Origin: Desulfocapsa sp.
Lineage (GTDB): Bacteria; Desulfobacterota; Desulfobulbia; Desulfobulbales; Desulfocapsaceae
Assembly: GCA_024763035.1 (NCBI GenBank)
Contig: JANTGG010000003.1
Span: forward strand, 1-64,000
DNA: 64,000 nt
Direction of reading: 5' to 3'
Made by a program: the position numbers and the translations under genes. Position 1 is the first letter of the stretch. Each line of letters starts with the position of its first letter. This document shows positions 26,040 to 34,393 of this stretch, piece by piece. Below the pieces are notes generated by a model. The model ran no database searches and had not been told where the DNA came from. It worked only from the letters and a program-made list of their open reading frames with translations.

Positions 26040-27299
26040 TTGCAGATCTCACTTTCCCCATTTACAGCACTTCTGATCGCTGCCACCCTCTCTATTACCG
26101 TGCCGGCATCTGCCGCCACCGATCAGGAGAAGATCCAAAACAGTATTGAACTTGATGCCGCTCAGGAACGTGAGCAGGGAGATGCAGAAGATCCCCTTGC
26201 CAGCCGGCAATCTGATAAAACTAACAATCCCAGCCTGCAAAGCATAAAACCCAACTCATTCTCCACCTATACCAGCCTCCGCTTTCGCTACCGGCAAACC
26301 ACCCATGAAACCATCTTTGCAGACGGAGGCACCCGGGCAGGTATAAACGGTGAGTATCAGATTTTCCCCGACTACTGGGTGATTGGACGGGGAGAAGTGG
26401 GTTTTAAGCTCTTTGACAAAATCGACCAGATCTTTGATCCGGGCGGGCAGGGAAATGATCGAAATGGAGAAGACATATTCCTTCGACTCGGCTATGTTGG
26501 TCTTGAAACACCCTCTACCTTTCTCACATTCGGGAAAAACTGGTCGACTTATTACCAGATTGCCTCATTTACCGACCGTTTCCAGGGGACAGGAGCAGGC
26601 GCCAGCGGGACATTTAATGCCGGAACAGATGGCGGTGCCAGCGGTACCGGTCGTGCCGATGAGGTTTTTCAGACCCGTCTCCATATCGGAAACCCCAGGG
26701 GGCTTCTCTCCCGCTACAAACCCTTCAATCTCAACCTGCAGTTTCAGCCCGGAGAAAAAATTCCCCATGCCCAATCAACTCGCTACCAGTATTCTGCCGG
26801 TTTCAGTGCTATCCTTGAGCGACAGGATAACCTGAAGATCGGTATTGCCGCAAACTACGCAGCAATAGCTTCTGAGGATCTGTCATCTCTTGAAAGTATA
26901 GGGATACAAGGTGATGACCTCTCTGTGCTCCTCGGGTTCCAGTGGTTTGGTAAAAAATGGTATGCAGCGACTACCTTCTCCTGGCTGGATAACCACATGA
27001 CCACACAGAACGGAATCTATTTTAAGGCCTGGGGATCGGAGGGATATGGTCATTACCACATCTGGGACAAGGTGTGGCTTGTGGGCGGCTGGAATTACCT
27101 TGAACCTCAGCATGGTGAAGAACAGGCAGGTTCCTATGTACTCAGATACGTGGTACTGGGTCTGCGGTATACCTTTAAAGATTTCCAGCGCATGATCTAT
27201 GCGAATATCCGTTTTGACTCAAGCCGGTTAAGCAGTACCAGTAATGAAGAGTTGAGTAATGTCTATACCATCGGAGTCAAATGGGATTTTGACTGGTAG
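26040..27299 (+). CDS. Outer-membrane porin (phosphate-selective/general porin-like)
   Basis: The 419-residue protein has a signal-peptide-like start ('ALLIAATLSITVPASAA') and a beta-barrel: 'TYTSLRFRYRQTTHETIFADGGTRAGINGEY', 'FLRLGYVGLETPSTFLTFGKNWSTYYQIASFTDRF', ending 'VYTIGVKWDFDW' with a terminal aromatic residue. The 'R.GYVGL....G.LTFGKQWS' pattern is that of Gram-negative trimeric porins. The only in-frame start is a TTG at 26040 with no positively charged n-region and a poor ribosome-binding site, so the true start is uncertain. It converges with hemW 13 bases away. Confidence 0.72.
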   Translation: MQISLSPFTALLIAATLSITVPASAATDQEKIQNSIELDAAQEREQGDAEDPLASRQSDKTNNPSLQSIKPNSFSTYTSLRFRYRQTTHETIFADGGTRAGINGEYQIFPDYWVIGRGEVGFKLFDKIDQIFDPGGQGNDRNGEDIFLRLGYVGLETPSTFLTFGKNWSTYYQIASFTDRFQGTGAGASGTFNAGTDGGASGTGRADEVFQTRLHIGNPRGLLSRYKPFNLNLQFQPGEKIPHAQSTRYQYSAGFSAILERQDNLKIGIAANYAAIASEDLSSLESIGIQGDDLSVLLGFQWFGKKWYAATTFSWLDNHMTTQNGIYFKAWGSEGYGHYHIWDKVWLVGGWNYLEPQHGEEQAGSYVLRYVVLGLRYTFKDFQRMIYANIRFDSSRLSSTSNEELSNVYTIGVKWDFDW

Positions 27300-27312
27300 C
27301 CCCGCACACCTC

Positions 27313-28443
27313 TTATACGAGCTCAGCCATCACCCGATTGGCAAACATTCTTCCCCTGGTGCTGAGATGCAGACGACCTGCACGGCAGGACAAGAGCCCA
27401 TCCCCCAGTAAGGATTTCAGAATATCCCCGTAATACTCTTCAACACTGATACCATAACGCTTCTCAAGGGAACGGAGAGAGATACCTGCTGTCATTCTCA
27501 GTCCCATAATGACGGTCTCCCGAAAGGATGCCTCCCGGTCAAGTTTCTCTTCCCAGATAACTGGCGAGATGCCCTTTTCCATCAAAGAACAATAGTCTGC
27601 AGGATTGTCAGCATTGCGCATCCTTCGCCCCTGTCGTCCCGATACGGCTCCCGCCCCGACACCGATATAGTCTTCATTTTTCCAGTAAATCCTATTGTGC
27701 CTACACTGACTGCCCTGCAGACTGTAGTTGGAGATCTCATACCGTTCAAAAGCGGCAGTTGCAGTGTGCTGCACGGTGAGTCCATCCATCTCGCTGACAA
27801 TATCCTCAGCCGGCAGCAGAATCTCTCCTCGTGCAACCCGATCCGCCATTGGAGTTCCCTCTTCCAGGGTCAGCTGATAGAGGGAAAGGTGTCTGATAGC
27901 AAGGGAAAACCCCTTCTCCAGGCTGAACTGCCAGCTTTTACCGCTCTGTCCGGGAAGTCCGTACATCAGATCGATGCTGATATTTTTAAATCCGGATTCA
28001 CCTGCGAGCTGGACTGCCCCGATTGCCTCATCGGCGGTATGAATGCGCCCGATTATTTTCAGCTCTTTGTCCACAAAGGACTGTACCCCGAAAGAGATGC
28101 GGTTGATTCCGGATGTTCTCAGCCTTGCCAACATATCTCCATCCACTGTACCGGGATTTGCCTCCATGGAGATCTCGGCACCTGCTGCCACAGAAAAGGA
28201 GGAGAAACAGACAGCAAGTATCTGCTGCATCATCTCAAGGGGGAGGGCTGTGGGAGTACCGCCGCCAAAAAAAATCGTCTGCAACCTTTCCTCACCAGCC
28301 CCCCTGCCCACTTCTGTAATCTCACAACAAAGAGCCTTGGTATAGCGGCGATACAGATCTGCAAGACCGGAGTACGAGTTGAAGGAGCAATAGCCGCATT
28401 TTGCAGGGCAAAAGGGAATATGGATATAAAGAGCAGATGCCAT
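27313..28443 (-). CDS. hemW: HemW-type radical SAM haem chaperone
   Basis: The 376-residue protein has 'YIHIPFCPAKCGYCSFNS', with the CxxxCxxC radical SAM cluster site, 'TIFFGGGTPTALP', 'SMEANPGTVD', 'GINRISFGVQSF' and 'NISIDLMYGLPGQS', all typical of the HemN/HemW group. A HemW-type C-terminal domain ('RMTAGISLRSLEKRYGISVEEYY ... GLLSCRAGRLHLSTRGRMFANRVM') follows. HemW proteins bind and transfer haem rather than oxidise coproporphyrinogen. It is the last gene of a five-gene minus-strand group, 37 bases after radC. Confidence 0.92.
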   Translation of the reverse strand: MASALYIHIPFCPAKCGYCSFNSYSGLADLYRRYTKALCCEITEVGRGAGEERLQTIFFGGGTPTALPLEMMQQILAVCFSSFSVAAGAEISMEANPGTVDGDMLARLRTSGINRISFGVQSFVDKELKIIGRIHTADEAIGAVQLAGESGFKNISIDLMYGLPGQSGKSWQFSLEKGFSLAIRHLSLYQLTLEEGTPMADRVARGEILLPAEDIVSEMDGLTVQHTATAAFERYEISNYSLQGSQCRHNRIYWKNEDYIGVGAGAVSGRQGRRMRNADNPADYCSLMEKGISPVIWEEKLDREASFRETVIMGLRMTAGISLRSLEKRYGISVEEYYGDILKSLLGDGLLSCRAGRLHLSTRGRMFANRVMAELV

Positions 28444-28480
28444 GATGGAAATATCAGCCTTATCCGTTGAACGACAGATG

Positions 28481-29218
28481 TCAGGACTGGTGCAGAGTGT
28501 CCATGGTTTTACTGCACTGAAGGCTGATTTCAGACATCAGCCCATGATCGGCAAAGGAGTAACTGCCGTCACCGATGATAATATGATCAAGCAGCTGGAT
28601 CTGCATTATGCTTCCAAGGAGGGAAAGGGTTCTGGTCAGCTGCAGATCCTGAGCGGACGGGCTAAGGGAACCGGAAGGATGATTATGGGCAATAATAAGG
28701 GCTGAGGCATTCAGTTCCAATGCCCTTTTCACCAGTTCCCTGGGATAGACGGTGTTGACATTCACCGTGCCTTCAGCCACGGTTTCACTCTTGATAATAC
28801 CATGGGCAGAATCGAGATAGATAACAGTGAAGACCTCTTTTTTCAAACCGCGAAGGGCATGAACCAGGTAGTCACGCACCTCGGAAGACGAATGCAGATA
28901 ACGTTTTCCGACAAGTCGTTCCTTCAGATAACGACCGGCAACCGCCTGCACAAAACGAACAGCCAGTCCGTTTTTCGGACCAATCCCTCTGACCTCCTGC
29001 AATGCGGAGAGCGGTGCTTCCAGTACTGCAGCCAGACTGCCGAAATGTTCAAGGGCATCACGTGCCGGTTCTTTACAATCGCTTCTCGGTGTTCCAAAAG
29101 AGAGCAGCAGTTCAAGAACCTCTGCATCGGAAAAACCGGCAATGCCGCGATCAAGGAAACGTTCACGAAGACGCTGCCTGTGTCCCGTCCCTTTTTTCTG
29201 CCACTCTTCTTTATCCAT
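28481..29218 (-). CDS. radC: RadC-family JAB1/MPN-domain protein
   Basis: The 245-residue protein has helix-hairpin-helix-like N-terminal segments ('LQEVRGIGPKNGLAVRFVQAV') and the RadC metallo-domain with the JAMM signature: 'LIIAHNHPSGSLSPSAQDLQLT' (HxH...S...D). Family members are annotated in DNA repair, though the molecular role is still unclear. Residues 'KRYLHSSSEVRDYLVHALRGLKKEVFTVIYLDSAHGI' are the usual domain start. It lies 15 bases after gatB. Confidence 0.93.
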   Translation of the reverse strand: MDKEEWQKKGTGHRQRLRERFLDRGIAGFSDAEVLELLLSFGTPRSDCKEPARDALEHFGSLAAVLEAPLSALQEVRGIGPKNGLAVRFVQAVAGRYLKERLVGKRYLHSSSEVRDYLVHALRGLKKEVFTVIYLDSAHGIIKSETVAEGTVNVNTVYPRELVKRALELNASALIIAHNHPSGSLSPSAQDLQLTRTLSLLGSIMQIQLLDHIIIGDGSYSFADHGLMSEISLQCSKTMDTLHQS

Positions 29219-29233
29219 GGACCGTCAGTTCAG

Positions 29234-30658
29234 CTACTTGTTCAGCTCCCTTGCAAACAGTTCATTGGCTACCTTCGGATTGGCCTTGCCCTTGGTCTGC
29301 TGCATCAACTGTCCCACAAAATACCCCATGAGTTTGCTCTTACCGCCCTTAAAATCCGCCGCCTGCTCCGGATTGTCGAGAATAATCTGCTGAACCATTG
29401 TCAGCAGCTCTCCTTCGTCGGATACCTGGATAAGATTCTTCTCCTTCACCACCTCTTCAGGATCTTTCCCCGATGCCATCATCTCCAGGAAAACCGTCTT
29501 GGCGATCTTTCCCGAAATTGTCCCCTTATCAATCATCTGTAGAAGTGCTCCCAGCTGTTCCGGCTGAATCCTGCAGGTGGTCACATCCTCCCCTTTGAGT
29601 TCACGGAGAAGTTCAGTCATCATCCAGTTGGAAACTTTTTTGGCATTGCCGCAGCTTGTAACAGCAGCTTCAAAATAATCGGCAAGATCACGGGACGCCG
29701 TGAGGATGGAAGCATCGTACTCCGGAAGCTCATATTCACTGACAAAGCGCTCCCTGCGGGCATCAGGCAGCTCCGGCAGACTCTCTCTGATCTTCTCAAC
29801 CCATTCTTTTTCTATGACCACCGGGATAAGATCCGGACAGGGAAAATACCGGTAATCATGGGCCTCCTCCTTACTGCGCATGGACTCGGTTCTGTTCCTG
29901 TTCGCATCCCAGAGAAGCGTTGCCTGGCTAATCTGTCCTCCGTCAAGGAGTATATCCCGCTGCCGGCGTACCTCGTATTCCAGGGCTGCCTGCACGTTTT
30001 TAAAGGAGTTCATATTCTTGAGCTCCGTGCGTGTACCAAGCTCTTCCTGTCCCACCGGTCTCAGTGATATGTTGGCGTCACAGCGAAAACTCCCTTCCTG
30101 CATATTGCCGTCACAGATATCAAGATAACGAAGGATGGCATGTATCTTCCGCAGATAGGCATACGCCTCATCCGGGGAACGCATATCCGGCTCGGAGACA
30201 ATTTCCAGAAGGGGTGTACCGGTGCGGTTCAGATCCACATAGGAAACCGGCTCCCGATCATCATGCATCAACTTTCCTGCATCTTCCTCCATGTGCATCC
30301 GGGTAATACCGATCACCTTTGTTTCCCCATCCACTTCTATCTCCACCTTACCGAACTCAACAATGGGAAGATCAAATTGTGACGTCTGATACCCCTTGGG
30401 CAGATCGGGATAAAAGTAATTCTTTCTGGCAAACTGATTAAAACTGTTAATGGTGGAGTCCGTTGCCAATCCCATCTTGATGGAATATTCAACGACCTTC
30501 CTGTTCAGTACCGGCAAAACACCCGGCATACCAAGACAGACCGGGCAGGTGTGGCTGTTGGGCGGTGCACCGAATTCTGTGGAACAGCCGCAAAATATTT
30601 TGGATTTTGTTTTCAGCTGGGCATGGATCTCAAGCCCGATTACAGTTTCAAATTCCAT
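29234..30658 (-). CDS. gatB: Asp-tRNA(Asn)/Glu-tRNA(Gln) amidotransferase subunit B
   Basis: The 474-residue protein has '[23 protein letters not shown]', '[19 protein letters not shown]' (zinc-binding Cys) and '[22 protein letters not shown]', then '[14 protein letters not shown]', and a C-terminal YqeY-like tail domain ending '[15 protein letters not shown]'. It forms GatCAB, which amidates Glu-tRNA(Gln) and/or Asp-tRNA(Asn), so this organism probably uses the indirect route for at least one amide aminoacyl-tRNA. gatA and gatC are not in the window. AAGGAAGTGAG precedes the ATG. Confidence 0.96.
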   Translation of the reverse strand: MEFETVIGLEIHAQLKTKSKIFCGCSTEFGAPPNSHTCPVCLGMPGVLPVLNRKVVEYSIKMGLATDSTINSFNQFARKNYFYPDLPKGYQTSQFDLPIVEFGKVEIEVDGETKVIGITRMHMEEDAGKLMHDDREPVSYVDLNRTGTPLLEIVSEPDMRSPDEAYAYLRKIHAILRYLDICDGNMQEGSFRCDANISLRPVGQEELGTRTELKNMNSFKNVQAALEYEVRRQRDILLDGGQISQATLLWDANRNRTESMRSKEEAHDYRYFPCPDLIPVVIEKEWVEKIRESLPELPDARRERFVSEYELPEYDASILTASRDLADYFEAAVTSCGNAKKVSNWMMTELLRELKGEDVTTCRIQPEQLGALLQMIDKGTISGKIAKTVFLEMMASGKDPEEVVKEKNLIQVSDEGELLTMVQQIILDNPEQAADFKGGKSKLMGYFVGQLMQQTKGKANPKVANELFARELNK

Positions 30659-30691
30659 TGTTCACTCACTTCCTTGCAAATTGATAAGACT

Positions 30692-31237
30692 TCAGGCCCT
30701 CTCGGCCTTATTTACCCACTCCCTTACCTTCAGGAGCTCCTCACGCCACTCAGCACTCACACGCAGTTTCAAAAAGACCCGAAGCAGATCCATCATCACC
30801 CGAATCAACTCCTCAAAAAGAAAGATCCGTTCGAGAATCATGCCCTCCTGTTCTTCCGGGTTATTCTTATTGCCAGACTCTGTGCCGCCGGTCTTGGGAA
30901 GCTTCACATTACGAAACTCCATGAGGGCTGCAGCCATGGTAAAATTCCACTCGTAATCGTTGTATGCCAGCTGTATCCTGGCCTGTTCCAGTTTTTTGCC
31001 CATGGTCAACCCGGTACGGGCCTCCTGCAGTTCCGTCTGCAGTCCCCGGCAAATAAGCTTCTCATTGGACTCCCCTTCCCCGTATTCAAGAAGCATGTGC
31101 TTCTCAAATACGACCACGATATCACCTTCACCGGGCAGGGCAACAACACCGCCCCGCTCTTCACTCTTCCACCAGAGCCAGGTGAGAAATTCCTGTCCTA
31201 TAAACCGTTTTTCAACGATAAGATCCACTAAATCCAT
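30692..31237 (-). CDS. Protein of unknown function, partner of the RdgC-like protein
   Basis: The 181-residue protein begins 'DLVDLIVEKRFIGQEFLTWLWWKSEERGGVV' and ends in a long charged helix ('LERIFLFEELIRVMMDLLRVFLKLRVSAEWREELLKVREWV'). I recall similar proteins encoded directly after rdgC-like genes in Desulfovibrio and Geobacter relatives but know no assigned function. It begins 15 bases after the RdgC-like gene and ends 33 bases before gatB, so it is probably cotranscribed with both. It may supply what the short RdgC lacks at its C-terminus. Confidence 0.65.
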   Translation of the reverse strand: MDLVDLIVEKRFIGQEFLTWLWWKSEERGGVVALPGEGDIVVVFEKHMLLEYGEGESNEKLICRGLQTELQEARTGLTMGKKLEQARIQLAYNDYEWNFTMAAALMEFRNVKLPKTGGTESGNKNNPEEQEGMILERIFLFEELIRVMMDLLRVFLKLRVSAEWREELLKVREWVNKAERA

Positions 31238-31252
31238 TGTGTTCCCCCGATC

Positions 31253-31858
31253 CTATAAAAAGACGTCTGCAGTGATCGCCGCAAGTTTATCCAGCTCATC
31301 CTCTTCCAGCAGATGTTCCCCGCATAAATAGGGAATCTGCTGCACCAGCGTCAGATCGAAACTGTCTTTAAAGAGGTCTTCCAGGTATGCCTGCGCCTTC
31401 TGATTGGTGGAGAAAAAGAGCAGTGTGGAATTTTCAAGATTCCAGCACAGGTCATAGACCGCCGGGACGGGCAATGCCTTTCGCATAAGTTCGTTCTGGA
31501 TCCGCTCTTTGATCTCTGTCTTCTGCGATTTGGCAATTTTAGGAATCTGTTTTTCCTTTTTTATCCGCTCTTCTTCCTTCTGCACATATTTCTTTAAAAT
31601 TGCAGCTGAAACCTTGCGTTCGTCAAGCCGCATGGAAAGGGTCACGTAATTTCCGGCTGCGTAGGAGGCAAAATCAAATTCACTGTCAAACATATTCAAC
31701 ACCGATACCCAGCCCAGAGAAAATTCCTCGTAGGTATCATCAATGTCTCGAAAGGCAAAGGAAACCACCCTTTCTGCTATAAAATCCCATATATTTTCAG
31801 GCAGTTCACCTTCCACACTGAAGCGGACGAAACTGGCAGTGCCGTTTAGAAACCCCAT
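31253..31858 (-). CDS. Short RdgC-like recombination-associated protein
   Basis: The 201-residue protein resembles the first two thirds of E. coli RdgC (303 residues), a ring-shaped DNA-binding protein that limits RecA. Matching blocks are 'LGWVSVLN' (RdgC 'MGWVPPMG'), 'MRLDERKVSAAILKKYVQKEEERIKKEK' (RdgC '[20 protein letters not shown]'), 'RIQNELMRKALPVPAVYDLCWNLENSTLLFFSTNQKAQAYLEDLFKDSFDL' (RdgC 'EVLHSLLPRAF ... [31 protein letters not shown]'). The C-terminal third of RdgC is missing. It opens the five-gene group that includes gatB and radC. Confidence 0.72.
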   Translation of the reverse strand: MGFLNGTASFVRFSVEGELPENIWDFIAERVVSFAFRDIDDTYEEFSLGWVSVLNMFDSEFDFASYAAGNYVTLSMRLDERKVSAAILKKYVQKEEERIKKEKQIPKIAKSQKTEIKERIQNELMRKALPVPAVYDLCWNLENSTLLFFSTNQKAQAYLEDLFKDSFDLTLVQQIPYLCGEHLLEEDELDKLAAITADVFL

Positions 31859-32118
31859 CTTTTACTCCATGATCTGAAAAACAAAAAACTGATACACTCT
31901 GCAGGAACACCATTCACCCCCGGCAATTCGAAGCATCCCCTGTACATTAAAAAGAACCTGGGAGATATCTTAATACAAAAAATCTCACTTTACTCTTAAA
32001 TATGATATGGATGCAAATATTGTTGATTGCCCTCTCATGAGCTCTTCAGGCGATGAAAACTGACAGGATGCACCATGAAATCGAAATGATGTTAATGCGG
32101 GAAGGAACCGTTTTTTTC
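31859..32118. other. Non-coding region before the tRNA promoter
   Basis: About 260 bases between the divergent RdgC-like gene and the tRNA promoter. I see no gene or repeat in it; it presumably contains the promoter of the rdgC-like-hemW group, which I cannot place confidently. Confidence 0.5.
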
Positions 32119-32147
32119 TTGACATGAGAAAAATGAAATTGTATAAA
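32119..32147 (+). promoter_or_regulatory. Strong sigma-70 promoter of the tRNA-Lys/tRNA-Glu operon
   Basis: TTGACA (32119-32124), a 17-base spacer and TATAAA (32142-32147) are near consensus. Transcription would begin about 6 bases before tRNA-Lys. Confidence 0.85.
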
Positions 32148-32159
32148 AGCTTGCTTCAA

Positions 32160-32235
32160 GGGTCGTTAACTCAGTCGGTAGAGTATCTGCCTTTTAAGCA
32201 GAGAGTCGTGCGTTCGAGTCGCACACGACCCACCA
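32160..32235 (+). tRNA. tRNA-Lys (anticodon TTT)
   Basis: The 76-base gene folds into a full cloverleaf: acceptor arms GGGTCGT (32160-32166) and ACGACCC (32225-32231), anticodon stem TCTGC/GCAGA around loop CTTTTAA with anticodon TTT, and T-loop GTTCGAGTC. The discriminator base is A and CCA is encoded. It is cotranscribed with tRNA-Glu from the promoter just upstream. Confidence 0.97.
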
Positions 32236-32252
32236 CATATACATAACAGATT

Positions 32253-32330
32253 GTCCCCATCGTCTAGTCAGGTCCAGGACACTGGGTTTTCATCCCAGCA
32301 ACGCCGGTTCGAATCCGACTGGGGACGCCA
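32253..32330 (+). tRNA. tRNA-Glu (anticodon TTC)
   Basis: The 78-base cloverleaf has acceptor arms GTCCCCA (32253-32259) and TGGGGAC (32320-32326), anticodon stem CTGGG/CCCAG around loop TTTTCAT with anticodon TTC, T-loop GTTCGAATC, discriminator G and encoded CCA. It lies 17 bases after tRNA-Lys. With gatB nearby, tRNA-Glu is also relevant to Gln-tRNA formation by mischarging in this kind of bacterium. Confidence 0.97.
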
Positions 32331-32337
32331 TGTTAAA

Positions 32338-32374
32338 AGCACCAAGGATATCCTTTATCCTTGGTGCTTTTTTT
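32338..32374 (+). terminator. Rho-independent terminator of the tRNA operon
   Basis: AGCACCAAGGAT (32338-32349) pairs perfectly with ATCCTTGGTGCT (32357-32368) and is followed by a T-run to 32374. It also protects the convergent UPF0210 gene from read-through. Confidence 0.95.
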
Positions 32375-32428
32375 GTGCTCACTCCAGAGCCACCATACAT
32401 ATACAGCCTGAAAGAAACAGGTAAGCGA

Positions 32429-33808
32429 CTAATTCTTGAAACTATGAATGGGAGCCGGAATTCGACCTCCCCAGGCAATGAAACGTGATGACTTATTCAC
32501 ATTTCGCACTTCCATCACAGGGCTCTCACCAAACAGTCCGCCAAAGCTCACGATATCCCCTGCCTTCTTCCCGGGTACGGGAATAAGTCTGGCGGCAGTA
32601 GTTTTGTTATTGATCATGCCCACTGCCATCTCATCGGCGATGATTGCTGCTATGGTATCACTATCCACATCGCCGGGAATGGGAACCATATCAAGCCCCA
32701 CTGAGCAGACACAGGTCATTGCTTCGAGTTTTTCGATGGTCAGCTGCCCTTTAGCCACAGCATCGGCAAGAACAGCGTCCTCCATCACCGGTATAAACGC
32801 ACCGCTTAAGCCCCCCACACTCTTGGAGGCAAAGATCCCCCCCTTTTTCACAGCATCATTAAGAAGGGCGACGATTGCCGTCGAACCGGGAGCCCCGATT
32901 GCATCAACACCTATGATCGAGAGAATCTCACCAACAGAATCACCAACCTTGGGTGTGGGAGCAAGGGAAAGATCCACGACACCGAATGCCACACCAAGTT
33001 CCCTGGAAACCTGCCTCCCGATCAGCTCCCCACACCTGGTTACCCGAAAGGTGATCTGTTTTATCTCTTCTGCAATATCATCAAGACAAAGGTTTTCTTT
33101 TCCTTTTGATCTGATGGTCTTCTCAAGGGAGCGGGCAATCACTCCGGGCCCTGATACGCCGACGTTTAAAACCACATCGGCCTCCTCCACTCCATGAATA
33201 GCTCCAGCCATAAAAGGATTATCACCTGGCTGATTGCAGAAAACCACAAATTTTGCTGCCCCGAACCCACCCTGATCCGCTGTCTGTTCAGCAAGTTGAG
33301 AAACGGTTGTTCCCATCATTGCGATGGCATCCATATTAATCCCCTTGTTGGAGGAACCAACATTTATAGAGGCACAGAGCCTGCTTGTCCCGGCAAGTGC
33401 CCGTGGAACTGAACGGATAAAAGCAAGATCAGTTGCAGTCATCCCCTTTTCCACCTGAGCAGAAAAACCGCCAAGTATATCAACACCTGCCTGTTCTGCC
33501 GCCGAGTCAAGGCTTCCTGCCAGCTGCACAAACTCGTCCTCACTGAAACCAGCACCTACAAAGGCAGCAGGCGTCACAGAGATACGTTTATTCATAACAG
33601 GGATGCCATATCTGGTGGCAACCTCATTGCAGGTGTCAACAAAGGCATCGGCATGAAGGGCAATCTTTTTCTCAACATTTTTGCAGGTCTGTTCTGCACT
33701 CCCCGCCCGGCAATCAAGAAGATTAATCCCCATGGTTACAGTCCTTACATCGAGATTCTCCTTCTGAATCATCTCGACTGTCGACAATATCTGGTCACTG
33801 CGAAGCAT
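32429..33808 (-). CDS. UPF0210 family (PFL-like) protein
   Basis: The 459-residue soluble protein is a good match to UPF0210/DUF711: 'NLLDCRAGSAEQTCKNVEKKI', 'NKRISVTPAAFVGAG', 'TSRLCASINVGSSNKGINMDAIAMMG', 'AHGVEEADVVLNVGVSGPGVIARSLEK' type blocks and 'GDSVGEILSIIGVDAIGAPGSTAIVALLNDAVKKGG'. It has a glycyl-radical-enzyme-like fold without an obvious radical Gly, and its function is unknown. The start has GGAGGTG embedded in the end of the ACT-domain gene, one base away, so translation is coupled. The pairing with an ACT protein is typical for the family. Confidence 0.9.
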   Translation of the reverse strand: MLRSDQILSTVEMIQKENLDVRTVTMGINLLDCRAGSAEQTCKNVEKKIALHADAFVDTCNEVATRYGIPVMNKRISVTPAAFVGAGFSEDEFVQLAGSLDSAAEQAGVDILGGFSAQVEKGMTATDLAFIRSVPRALAGTSRLCASINVGSSNKGINMDAIAMMGTTVSQLAEQTADQGGFGAAKFVVFCNQPGDNPFMAGAIHGVEEADVVLNVGVSGPGVIARSLEKTIRSKGKENLCLDDIAEEIKQITFRVTRCGELIGRQVSRELGVAFGVVDLSLAPTPKVGDSVGEILSIIGVDAIGAPGSTAIVALLNDAVKKGGIFASKSVGGLSGAFIPVMEDAVLADAVAKGQLTIEKLEAMTCVCSVGLDMVPIPGDVDSDTIAAIIADEMAVGMINNKTTAARLIPVPGKKAGDIVSFGGLFGESPVMEVRNVNKSSRFIAWGGRIPAPIHSFKN

Positions 33809-33809
33809 A

Positions 33810-34388
33810 TCACACCTCCACTACGCCGCTGCACGGCGTAGCAATCTCATGGGTCGCTTTGAAGATATCGTTGTGCTGAAGGACGATATCGAGTTTTTCT
33901 TTCCTGCCAAGTTCGCGTAGATCCGAACGCAGCAGAGACATACTTGCAACCGGAGTCAGATCCACCTGAAAGATCATGGTGTACAGGCTATGTTCCCGGG
34001 TTGTATTCAAATCAAGGATATTGATATCCCTTCTATGAAAAAAGTGCCCCATGATACTCACCAGTCCCTTCCGGTTTTCTCCCTGTGCTGTAACAACAAA
34101 TGTCTCAGCGGGCAGGTTGTTTTTCTCTATTTCCAGGGGCACATCCATCTCCTTTATGGTGATTTCAAGTTTTGTCTCAGAAGCGATATGGGAAAAACCT
34201 GCTATAACATCCTCAGGAGTCACCACATCCTCGAACTCGGCTATAAGAATCATTGAAAAATATCCACCAAGAACCGACTGGTTTAAATCGGCAAGATCAC
34301 CGTCCAACTCAAGAACAGCTCTACTGATATCTGCAACAATCCCGGGTCTGTCCTTGGACATTACCGATATAACTAACTGTTTTTTCAT
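33810..34388 (-). CDS. ACT-domain regulatory protein (UPF0237-like)
   Basis: The 192-residue protein has two ACT domains: residues 3-75 ('LVISVMSKDRPGIVADISRAVLELDGDLADLNQSVLGGYFSMILI') and 95-165 ('FVVTAQGENRKGLVSIMGHFFHRRDINILDLNTTREHSLYTMIFQVDL'). ACT domains bind small ligands, often amino acids, and regulate partner proteins; UPF0237 members commonly lie beside UPF0210 genes. I prefer the ATG at 34388 over the GTG four codons upstream, though the spacing of GGAG to either is imperfect. It sits 5 bases after nadB. Confidence 0.85.
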   Translation of the reverse strand: MKKQLVISVMSKDRPGIVADISRAVLELDGDLADLNQSVLGGYFSMILIAEFEDVVTPEDVIAGFSHIASETKLEITIKEMDVPLEIEKNNLPAETFVVTAQGENRKGLVSIMGHFFHRRDINILDLNTTREHSLYTMIFQVDLTPVASMSLLRSDLRELGRKEKLDIVLQHNDIFKATHEIATPCSGVVEV

Positions 34389-34393
34389 TATAT

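Noticed and set aside
26019..26045. Frameshifted porin N-terminus
   Set aside because: No alternative frame upstream of 26040 gives a convincing signal-peptide start; a TTG start is the simpler explanation though the ribosome-binding site is poor.
32290..32478. 62-codon minus-strand frame over the tRNA-Glu terminator
   Set aside because: It overlaps tRNA-Glu and the terminator and has no domain or ribosome-binding site.
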